Shown here: positions 22,880-32,700 of the stretch, piece by piece | Layout of the letters: each line of letters begins with the position of its first letter | Numbering within the stretch: the first letter of the stretch is position 1 | Source of the DNA: Hippasteria phrygiana | Taxonomy: Eukaryota; Echinodermata; Asteroidea; Valvatida; Goniasteridae | Reading direction: 5' to 3' | DNA: 64,000 nt | Assembly: GCA_037893225.1 (NCBI GenBank) | Contig: JAZGUH010000276.1 | Location: 2,356,001-2,420,000 of the forward strand | Program-made: the position numbers and the translations under genes | Notes under the pieces: generated by a model | The model's input: only the letters and a program-made list of their open reading frames with translations | What the model was told of the DNA's origin: nothing | Database searches by the model: none

Positions 22880-23142
22880 CTATATCATCATCATTTCAGC
22901 CATTATCAGCCCACTGCAAAGGCGAAGACCTTCCCAAGCTGATGCCACTTCTTTCTGTTCTGTGCAGTTCTTGACCATGTATTGCCGGCAAATTTGACAA
23001 TTTCATCCCTCCATCTAGTTTCTTGTCTACCTTTATTTCGTGTGCCTATCCTTGGTGTCCATTCTGTCAATCGTTTTGTCCATCGATTGTCTTTCATTCT
23101 CGCGATATGAATTTTCTCCGTTTGATGGCTTCTAATAAACAC
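22880..23142 (-). pseudogene. 3' end of an RTE-like LINE (ORF2 C-terminus)
   Basis: The minus-strand frame reads MKDNRWTKRLTEWTPR, then GRQETRWRDEIVKFAGNTW and RTAQNRKKWHQLGKVFA. This pattern (NRW..R..EW.PR.G.R..GR..TRW.D.I...AG..W...AQ.R..W) is the C-terminus of many endonuclease/reverse-transcriptase proteins of RTE-like non-LTR elements. It ends in an ATGATGATG-type tail near 22885. It is 5'-truncated: nothing recognisable lies beyond about 23150. Confidence 0.8.
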
Positions 23143-23217
23143 TTAGAACCCTAGTTTGTTCACGAATCCATGATATAAAGATAGAGTTGGCACCTATTAT
23201 GTATGATAAACTATTAA

Positions 23218-23369
23218 CCCTCCTGTTCTCAAGGCCAAAATGGAGCCAGCTACCCCCTCTTGTACATGTATATCAAAACCTATCAAGTGACAGGTTGAAA
23301 CACACACAAACTGTGAGAGTTGGTGTTTAGAGTTTTTGATAGGCTGTGATAGTTATAAGTATAGGAGGG
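23218..23369. mobile_element. TTAA-flanked MITE (CCCTCC family), copy 1
   Basis: 152 bp between TTAA at 23214-23217 and 23370-23373, ends CCCTCCTGTTC and ATAGGAGGG. It is related throughout to 42806-42931, sharing AATGGAGCCA, ATCAAAACCTAT and GTGACAGGT. Confidence 0.82.
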
Positions 23370-24059
23370 TTAATATAGGTTTTCCTGGCCAATTTGTGAA
23401 TTTGTTCAGATGATTTTTATTATTGGTCATTCACATTCGCGTGGTTTTTACACATCTGATCAAATTAAGGTTTCTTTTTCACCGTCTGGGCATTCAGTTT
23501 AAATTTTTAAGCACCCAAGATTTCGTTTCCAATTTTCGTTTTGGTGCCTTCAAGACTTCATTTGTTGCATTCTCACATTGAGTTTTGTGACATCCTTTTC
23601 ACGGTAGAAGCATTCAAATTAGCTAACATCGGTGTGCATATGACATGTGGACATGCTTTTCTTTTCTTATTCGTTTATGGGCAATCGTTTTCATCAAATG
23701 GTCGTTCAATTTAATCAGATTTTTAATTGATATTTTTCCTATTAGTATTGTCTTCTGAGGTTTATATAAAAAAATATATAATGATTTAAAATATACGAAA
23801 ACATCGTGAAATTGGCCGGGAAAACCTATATTTTAAAATCCCACCAATTCATGGCATGATTTCTAATCACGACTGCAGGGACACAGGATCAAAGATTACA
23901 CTCCACGGTATCACTCATTTTATTACAAAAAGTCACGAGAACCAGCGAGTCCCTCCTACAAAACAAAGACGGTATTTACACGTACAAATGGGGTTGCAAT
24001 ACATTTCAGTGAAGAAAAAAGCAATAGAGACACTGCACAGACGGCTTTCACGGAGGACA

Positions 24060-24360
24060 CGTTTTATTAACCCTAATCTTCCCAAATCCTCCAAAATCCT
24101 CTTTGCCAAATGGGGGAATTTGGAGGATTGAGGGTCTTTGAAAGTTGAAGCAATCAGAGGATTTTGCAGGATTGAGGGCATTAGAGGATTTTGCCTCTGG
24201 AGGAAAATGGAGGATCTGGGTTATCAGGCCCAATCTGATGCTGAATGATTTCGGAGGATTAAGGTTATTGGGGTAGATTTTGCAGGATTTAGGCAGTGGT
24301 CCTCGGTAACAAACATTGGAGGATTTTGGAATCTGAGGATATTGGAGGATTCAGGTTACA
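24060..24360. repeat. GGAGGATTTTG repeat cluster with inverted flanks
   Basis: Repeated GGAGGATTTTGCAGGATT-like units, opposed at the left by AATCCTCCAAAATCCTC in the other orientation, so the whole is an imperfect palindrome. A related cluster (GAATCCATCAAAATCC) is at 28690-29035. Confidence 0.7.
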
Positions 24361-24382
24361 CGATGTAGGGACTTGGGGTTAA

Positions 24383-24786
24383 AGGTAGTATACACCATTT
24401 GCAAACATAAAAAAACTAAACTACTGAATTATTACGAAATACCGTACTAGACTAAGTAAATAGCAGTCTCAATCATCCTGTGAAATTATGGCACCTGGTG
24501 TGCTGTCGTTTTCAAGAAAAGTAGAAATTTATATCGTTTTCCAACGATAATCGTTAGAAATATTCTAGTTCTCCGACTTGATAATTCCCCCGACGTCTAT
24601 AAATTGCCCCATTTTGTCCAAGGTATGGACAGGGAACCAGACTACTATAGAACATAATCTTTTTCTCCGTTTTCCCAGCATCTTTGCACACTAGTGTTAC
24701 AGTATTTGTTAGCACGCTATAAAATACTAACCCCCAAATCCTTTATTTCTGAATATCACAGCAAAAGCAAATCGTGTATACTACCT
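24383..24786. mobile_element. TTAA-flanked MITE (AGGTAGTATAC family), copy 2, complete
   Basis: 404 bp between TTAA (24379-24382) and TTAA (24787-24790). TIRs AGGTAGTATACACCATTTGC and GCAAATCGTGTATACTACCT. No coding capacity. TTAA target and short TIRs indicate piggyBac-type mobilisation. Confidence 0.88.
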
Positions 24787-25442
24787 TTAATAAATTCAAT
24801 GACAATTGCACAAGTACAAAGCCTGTACAATGCCTATCCCCAAGGAACAAAGACATGTCCCCGATACGATGTTAGATGCATGGTATATATTATTTTTCCC
24901 CCCATCGAGTATTCATTTTACAGCATGACCAAAGCAATATATGTATCTATGAGCAAATCTTGACCAGTCTTTATAGTCAAAGACAATGGTATTCCTACCA
25001 CCTTTGTCTTATTTTTTAAAAAATGTACAATGGATACAGTTTTACTTTTCAAGCCAAGCTGAACTTGTACAGACCGCTGCTCCTGTAAATGTCTGTACAA
25101 TTGTGTACATTTTCAGTGAAAGTTAGTTCCATCGGACATAGTCCGAGCTAAAAAACCTTATTATGTACAGTAAAGACTCATGATGTTCATTGAAATCAAA
25201 ATTATATGCAAAATACCCACATGTTTAAAATTTGCCTGGAATTCCAACTGTGGCCGACTGTAATGCTTATACATGCACTTGTACACTCGTCCTGCTTCTT
25301 TTTTTTTAATGCAAATCGCCCATCACAAGGTCAAAGGCCACTCGAGGCGTGGGCTACAGAGGAAAGTGTGGAAGAACCAGCCAGTTTGTTGTTTCATGTC
25401 TATGTTGAATCACACAAAGCATGAACACTGTCTGCAACTATG

Positions 25443-26090
25443 AGCAAGTTCAGGTGCTGCTGACCTAGTCCCTTTTATCAATTTGCGATTTAAATCACGC
25501 ATGCGTGGTCTGTTTTTCACTCGAACGCGTCTAGTCAATCGACTACGTCAAATCTAGTTAGCGTGCAGCAACATCAAACTGCAAAGAATGTCGTCTGCTA
25601 GTTGTTAACGAAGCAACTGTTGGCACGTCATTTTTATTTTTTTATTATTTATTTCTATTATTTTCTCTACTAAACTTTAGTGCAATAAATAATTCATAAT
25701 CTTATTGCAAAGAGTTATTATCACTGGACAAAACCTACAATTTATCGTAAATGTTGCAAAACTTGCCCCAGTTTACATATCCTCCATCTTGAAACCGTGA
25801 CGTAACTCGCGAATTTGACTAGAGAAACAGTGCTCCGGGGCTAGGTTGCTCCAGTTGGACTAGCTAGTCAAACCACACAGTGTTCGAGTGACATCTAGAT
25901 TGACTATGGTTAACTCTTCCGCTACGGCGCGCCGCTCACAGCGGCTCGAAAAAAGCCTATTACTGCCGGCAAGCCGCTCAGAGCGGCTCGTTGTAAACAT
26001 TCTGTAAAAGAATTACGTCACAGCCCCCATTATAAAACTGTAGTGAAAGAGTTAAGTCTAGTCAACTCCAGTCGCCCAACCGAACTTGCT
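25443..26090 (-). mobile_element. element with AGCAAGTTC inverted ends, copy 2, carrying a nested MITE
   Basis: Collinear with 1756-2252 in opposite orientation. It ends AACCGAACTTGCT. Interrupted by the TTAA element at 25914-26051, which is absent from copy 1. Confidence 0.75.
25914..26051. mobile_element. TTAA-flanked MITE (CTCTTCCGCTACGG family) with empty-site control
   Basis: 138 bp between TTAA (25910-25913) and TTAA (26052-26055). The ends are CTCTTCCGCTAC and GTAGTGAAAGAG, inverted with one mismatch. The interior repeats GCCGCTCACAGCGGCTCG-like palindromes. The host element's other copy at about 1790-1806 lacks it, so insertion can be read directly. Confidence 0.85.
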
Positions 26091-26790
26091 ATATCATGCC
26101 TTTAAAAGCTGACTTTGAAGGTGATATTTGAGATATTTTGGTCCCTATACTTGGGCAGTATATTATTGTCTACCACTTGCAATGACATCACAATATTTTA
26201 ATCCCTATGACATGAGATTGACACATCTTCTATATGCACAGTAATATGATGCCACCCAATGTATAAAAACACATTCTGCTGCTACATGATACTAAACTTT
26301 ACATATTTACATCGCACGTGGCTGTTACACTAATACATCAATACATCTCTCAAGATGTTTGTAACTTTACTTGAACTGTTCAATACAGAATTTACATCGT
26401 CAAAATTTCCAGCCAGTAAAAACATGCACCCTATTGCAGCCAGTCTTATATGTGGTCTATGAAACAAAACTTAAGTTGCAACAGGCCTTGCAATATGTTA
26501 TCAATACAAAATTTCAGTTGTTTTAAACTTGCAATAGGTTTATGCATCGCAGCAAATAAATACAAACATTTTCTTCATACAAATGAGCATATCAAACAAA
26601 AAGTTGAAAATTTCCGTTTCGTAGTCACACACAAAACAAAAAGCAATAAATATGAAACACAGCTTTAATCCTTTCACATTTATATTTGGGATATACCACA
26701 CACCTTCAGATCACACACCCACATACCAAATAACGGGATCTGAAGGTCAACTGTGTGTAAAGTTTGGAGCAAATTCAATCGAGGACTAAA

Positions 26791-28206
26791 AGGTAATACG
26801 CAACATTTGCAAACATAAAAAAAAACAAATTATTATGAAATACCTTACTTGACTAAGTAAATAATAGTCTCAAGCATCCTGTGAAATCATGGCACCTGGC
26901 GTGCCGTCATTTTCAAGAAATGTGGAATTTTTGTATCAATTTTCAGCGATGGTCCGCCTACCATCATTGGGGAAAAAAGAAGACTTTTTTCAAATACTGC
27001 CCCCAATGTATAGTCGGACTCCCTATTATCGCGGCAACTCTATTATCGCGGCTTTGGAAATTCCTTTTTTTTCCGTTGCCAAAACTCCTTGGACTGGCAA
27101 TTTTATATCCAATTCATCAAGCATTAAGGACTTTCTGCTGATTTGTGTAAAAAATGACGATTAAAAAATGTTGTGTCGGGACTTTTAACGATTTTTAATA
27201 AATATTCACGTTTTCCAAAACTTGTAAATTTTGCCTCACCGTGTCTGCTAAAAGGTACCGTCTATATTTTAACATGAATCTTTAATGGTGCTTTGTCCAT
27301 GGAAGTTCCATTGTCTGGTTCCCATTCTACAGCTGCAAATGCAAAATGACGCCGAAGGACGATATTTCCACCGCGAAATCGTAGAAACATTTACGGGATC
27401 AAAATAAGGACAGTGCGGTAAAACAAATAAAACGACGCACCGTGTAAAGTGAATGGCGCCCCCAATCGTCAATCAGTAGACTTGTCTCAGTGAATTTTGT
27501 CGCCTTCGAGGGGGGACAGGGTGTTAAGAAATCATCTTGCAGGGCCTAATCGTCTTTAATCAACTTGAACTTTACAGGGAAAATATCAGACTTTATTCAG
27601 GGGATGTTTTGGTCAAACATTAACCATGAATAAAAAAGTTGAAATCATTGTAAAAAACACTTCCCACATACCGCGATAATACAGAGTCTGTACTCCGCCG
27701 AGCAATGACGAGCAATGACGTGCATGTCTATTTTCACAGGCATCGCATGGGAATAAACCAAACCACCGTCGGATTTTTTATGTCAGTTTGAAAAAAACAA
27801 GAGTTATACAACACAAAAGACAGGACAATTCGGGAAGGTTAGTGAGCAGTCTCTATTCCGATCGAGAAACGCGATATCACCCTGATAAGTACCGCGGTAA
27901 TACAGCGTCCCATCCTACCAACTTTAGTTAGTTCACATTCTGTTTGGCAATTGGTTACACATCCATGAACGGGTTCAAACCAGCTAGTCTAGTTCCCCGA
28001 CCTGATAATTCCCCAATGTCCATAAATTGCTCCATTTTGTCTGAAGTAGGGTCAGGGAACCAGACTACAAGAACAGCATTTTTTTTCTCTGTTTTACAAG
28101 CATCTATGCACACAAAACAGGTCAGTGTTACAGTATTTACTATAAAATATCCCCAAATCCATTCATTTCTGAAAATTACAGCAAAAACAAATGTTGTATA
28201 CTACCT
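26791..28206. mobile_element. TTAA-type MITE (AGGTAGTATAC family), copy 3, with nested insertion
   Basis: 1416 bp from AGGTAATACGCAACATTTGC to CAAATGTTGTATACTACCT. The flanking targets are decayed (CTAA and TTAC). It contains a second TIR element at about 27013-27690. Confidence 0.8.
27013..27690. mobile_element. TIR element with CTATTATCGCGG ends nested in the MITE
   Basis: Left GGACTCCCTATTATCGCGGC, right ACCGCGATAATACAGAGTCT, inverted with few mismatches, and TA at both outer edges. TA targets and such ends fit the Tc1/mariner/pogo group. A further CCGCGGTAATACAGCGTC at about 27892 suggests a duplicated end. No ORF. Confidence 0.6.
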
Positions 28207-28689
28207 TTACATGACAAGTGAAGAGGAGACCAGTGACACAATAGTTTAACTATCATTCACACTGGAACGTTATCGCGTAGGTTATGTCAAGAATCAACCA
28301 CTGGTTTTAATAACCAATGTTCCTTGCTTGACACTCAGAGATGAGACCTTTGACCTTTACCCAACTGTATGTGTAAGGTACAAACAGCTGCCGACACATC
28401 ATTTTTGTTCTACATGGTAAAACTATCTGGCATGTTAAAACAAAAGAAAAAACAAATGATATTGCCTATAATAAACAAACTGTTGATGAGACTGGATTGA
28501 TTTATGCCAGTCAAAGTTGGCGCCATGTGACCACAAAGTGTAATTTTGTGAACAGTGGTCACCTTGTTTACATGGAACTGAAACATTATATGACTTGGCT
28601 GTGCTAAATTCCAACAATTTTCTCTACTGCCAGCACAAGTTCCTGTCAGCTCATGCACTCCCAATTTCCCACGGCATATGCAAGTTTCC

Positions 28690-29035
28690 ATTTCATTAAC
28701 CCTAACCCCTTGGGTAACTTTACTAGAAAGTATCCTGAATCCGCCAAAATCCACCTATTTTGTCATGCACAAAAAGTTGGTTTTTGGTGACTGCTCAATA
28801 TGGAGGTATCCTGAATCCATCCAAATCCTGCAGTACCGCTAGGCTTACAATCCTCAATCCATCAAAATCCCCCAGGTTTCAATATGGAGGTATCCTGAAT
28901 CCATCAAAATCCTGCAGTACCGCTAGGCTTACAATCCTCAAGTTTTAAATATGGAGGTATCCTGAATTCGCCGAAATCCTCTAAAACAGAGGTATGGATT
29001 TTGATGGATTCAGGTAGGTTAGGGTTAAACAATAT
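28690..29035. repeat. GAATCCATCAAAATCC repeat cluster
   Basis: TATGGAGGTATCCTGAATCC occurs three times, with CTGCAGTACCGCTAGGCTTA twice. Bounded by TAACCCTAACC-like and GTTAGGGTTA inverted ends, so it is a small palindromic element with internal duplications. Confidence 0.7.
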
Positions 29036-29322
29036 GAGACAACCACATTGGACCAGTCTGCTCAAGGGGTTCCAAGTTCCAAGCCGTTAGCTTTTTAACA
29101 TTCTATATCTGCATATCTCCATGGAATTCTTTGCCTGGTGCATGCAAGTTTCCCTCCATCCCAACATCTTTTATACTTCAAGAGGAATCTCTGCTTTTTC
29201 ATTTTTATTTTTTTTGTAGCCCCAAACCTGGAGTGGCTCTTAGCCTTGTGTAGAGTGAATATGCATTTCTAAAAAGTCACTGATCCTACCAGCAATGAGG
29301 CGTTGTGCACATGTTGACATCC

Positions 29323-29328
29323 TTTATT
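29323..29328 (-). terminator. candidate polyadenylation signal of WDR82
   Basis: AATAAA on the minus strand about 435 nt after the WDR82 stop codon. Other AT-rich variants are nearby, so this is only a candidate. Confidence 0.4.
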
Positions 29329-29763
29329 ACTGCGTAGCAGTTCATGCATAGTTGGTAATAGATTAATCCGATCTCGTCATTGGCCTGTACTGGTCCAACA
29401 CGGGTGGCCATTACTTGAGGGTTCCACACCCCATCTATTGTCAACCCCAAGCTCGGAGGACTGAATACAATTGATGCTTGCAGTCACACGAAGCACAGCT
29501 TACTGTACATGTGTGGAGGCCCCCTATATTCCGCATTCCTCCTGCCCATAAAAGCTTGGTCGGACTCGTCTATTCCGTCAAAGATCACGTCCAGTCTTGG
29601 GATGTGTCGAGTAAAGTCTGCTTGGGTTTCGTAGCTATAGCCTTGGTTTCCACACGGCATGAATCACAGCACTGCTCTATACACCGAGCCATCAGCCAAG
29701 CACACTGCAGTAGTTTGTCTCTTACGTTAATGTTAATACTGTTCTCAGCTATAGTTGAGGGTG

Positions 29764-29793
29764 TCATTCATCTATGCTTGGTAACCAAAAAGC
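29764..29793 (-). CDS. WDR82: WDR82 exon 8 (terminal, 30 nt coding)
   Basis: Acceptor TTTGTAATGCAG, then GCT TTT TGG TTA CCA AGC ATA GAT GAA TGA encoding AFWLPSIDE and stop. This matches the conserved WDR82 C-terminus AFWLP..D. It is so short that an ORF finder will miss it. Confidence 0.92.
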   Translation of the reverse strand, partial: AFWLPSIDE

Positions 29794-32700
29794 CTGCATT
29801 ACAAAGACATAAATCAGCCAGAAAAATAAAGCACACTTTTTTGAAAACAAGGTTGCTGAGGCCGACCAAATTACAGACAACTGGGCCCATTTTCATAGCG
29901 CTGCTTAACACACTTTTTTCTGCTAACGGAACCCTCGCCCATTTCATAGAGACTGTGAGCAGTAAGCACAGCGAAGAGCCCGCTAACTTCGGAAGCAGGA
30001 TTTGCTTAAATTAGTGACGCAACAATATAAATCTCCATGCACGCGCAACTTTTCTGCTTACCATTAAGCAGCGCTATGAAAATGGGCCCTGTTATAAGAG
30101 GACTGCAAAAAATAAAGAAAAGCAAACAATTTAAGAGAATATAATTTTGCTCTTTAGGACAGCCTTTTTTTGGTTGTTTTTCGGGGTGAGCAAAGAAAAC
30201 TGGTAAGAGTTGGATTTAAACCCGCCACCAAGTGATTATCGCATCGGAGGTTGCTGGTTCAAATCCCACTCTGAAAACTGATTCAGTTTCCCTTGTGGTT
30301 TGTTTGATGATAGCATTTTGTTTAGAGAGTTTACTGTAACGGAGGGGGGGAGGGGGGGGGATGGAGCTTAAACAAAGTGTGCATTTTGGAAATTGTTCAA
30401 ATCTCAATTTTGAGCGAGTGCATCAAGGTGGTGGGTGTGGTGAAGGGGGGGGGGGAACATAGCTTTTCATTGGGAGAATATAATCCCCTTCCCCACATCA
30501 CTTTCAAATTGAACTGCAAAGGGTGCATTTGATTCAGTGATCCAGATGTTACTCATGGTCATCAAGGTTGTTTGTTTTTCGGTTGTTGGACACAATTACA
30601 TTTTTTTTCAGCCTTTTAAAAAAATATTGATTGAATTCTGTAATCGGTCTTTTACCAAGAAACAGAAAATTTTCAAAATGTGTTAAGACAGTCTTCAACC
30701 AGGTTTTTATTTCGTCAAACAATCCACAATGTCGCTTCCCAGGTTGTATCGTAAAATTGGGTGTGATCCCTGGCTATACGGCATTCTGGGTTTATGACTT
30801 CTGACTAGCGCCCACCCGAACAAAGATGTTGACAATTTGGGAGACCGCCAACATAGGGCAAGATAGCTCAGTTGGTAGAGTGCCGGTACGGTGTTCCGGA
30901 GGTCGCAGGTTCAAATCCCGCTCATGCCAGTTTCTTTGTTCACTTTGAAAAGGTTTTTATTTCATTAAAAAGTTGACATTTGAAAATTATACAACTCAGG
31001 TCATGGCAGTTTGTTAAAACAACTAAATGGGGGGTTAACCCCCCCCCCCCCCCCCCATAATTTAGCCCCACATAAGGGCAGATCACAATAACAAAATTGA
31101 GGGATTAACAGGGATTTAGATTTACATTATCCTGATACAAAATTCCACCTTCTGACACTAATACAGTCCAAAAATATGAATTTTCACCATCTCTAGCCAA
31201 AATTCAAGTGTTTCATCAAACAGCCAGTGTGCTCACCATATGCTGGGCTGCCGTCGCTAGCATCATGAACTTGGGGTTGAACTGCACACAGTGCATGGGA
31301 GACTCACAGTGCTTAGACTCTAAAACAGCCGTCTTGGTGCCATTCTCTGCATTCCATACGTGCACTTTACCATCTTGAGAACCTGGTGACGGAGACCATC
31401 AAAAGCATAAAAAATAAGCATGACCTACATGTATGATACTGCTAAAATCAAGGGAGTAAAAGGAATTACCCTTAAAACAATGTTGTCTGTAATTTTGTTA
31501 GATACGATTTGAAGCTTTGCATGGTAGGTGCAATATGAGAGAGACTGGGATTGCGGGTAACACCATGTGAAATAAATCTCCTCCTGAGGACGGACAGAGC
31601 ACACTGTCCGAAACGTCTAGTTACACACTTATCCTGGTTTATTTCAGAACCACACTTCTTTCTAGCAGAGATTTATTTCACATGGTGTTACCCGCAATCC
31701 CAGTCTCTCTCATATAATTTTGTTGCCTTTGGGAGACTTGTTGGCGATGCTATCAGCAATTTAAACGACTATATGGAAAACATGCATTCAATCACGGACC
31801 ACTGGTTAACCAGTGATCAATTTCTATCATACTTTGGGCTTGTGCACTCATATCAGAAATGTAGTCGAGTGCATCACAAGTCCCTGCAAGTCCATCACAA
31901 GTCCCTGCAAGTCCCTGCAAGTCCTAATCCCATTCACAAGCTATTCAAATGAGCTTTGACAAAAGGCATTCCTTTGTCACTGTTCCATGCAGTTACTTGT
32001 GACCGGCTTTATGAAAGGACTTCTGACTGGACTTGCGAAAGGACTTGTGAAAGGACTTTCAGGGACTCGACTACAACTCTGACTCATATTAAACCAGAGA
32101 AACAAATTCAGGATATGCCGTAGCTTTAAAACCAATTTTTGCACTGGAATTGTATCTACGTTCTGTGAATAATTCAAAATTTACCTCGCCCAGTTTAAGA
32201 TGTTCTGCACACAAGCTTTTTATGGAAATTGGAAGGTACTTAGGTATCGAATATGCCCTCATTGCAATTTAGAGGTTAAATCTGAGATCCATTTTTACTC
32301 CATTGTTCATCATACAATGCTCTATAAATAGGGAACAAATGTTTAACTGTGAAAAAGTGAAAAACTGCACATTTTAAGTCACTTCGACCAGTCAAAAATG
32401 TATGGACTGATGAATCTATAAATATGTCTTTATTTATAAAGCTAAAAGAAAATTATAACATCTGATTGTTGACTGTGCCATATTTAAATGCATATTTAAA
32501 TATTCAGGTTTAAGATTTGGATGTAACCCTCCCCTGGGGTGAAATGGTTGGTACCAGGCTGGAATAAAAATAAATAAATGAAATGAAATGAAAGTGCCAA
32601 CCATCTCTTGTTGAACTGTGGTCAAGTCACACCACGAAACCTGAAAGTCCTGACTTTTGGTACTCACGGCTATTGATGAAGAGTAATGTGACCTTGGTAG

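Larger units (their letters stand above)
14608..29763. other. 15-kb gene-free interval between PPM1 and WDR82
   Basis: It contains the 3' UTR of PPM1 (AATAAA candidates at 15359 and 16208) and the 3' UTR of WDR82 at the other side. Between them are a TIR element with 8-bp TSD (15562), small MITEs (17476, 17910, 19421, 23218), TTAA-flanked elements (20932, 24383, 26791), a mariner relic, a LINE tail and AGGATTTTG-rich repeats (24060-24360, 28690-29035). A roughly 110-bp sequence at 19635-19745 recurs almost unchanged at 22355-22470. I find no coding exon. Confidence 0.7.

Noticed and set aside
30851..30927. possible tRNA-Thr gene
   Set aside because: A and B boxes are good, but base 33 is C, the T stem and anticodon stem have mismatches, and the shared downstream tail marks it as a SINE.
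31209..31236. WDR82 ending VSTLAV by reading through exon 7
   Set aside because: CATATG|GTGAGC is a consensus donor and the conserved AFWLP terminus is found in frame at 29793.
31551..31952. 133-residue ORF on +
   Set aside because: It runs across one arm and the loop of a foldback element and into a separate MITE, so it joins unrelated elements.
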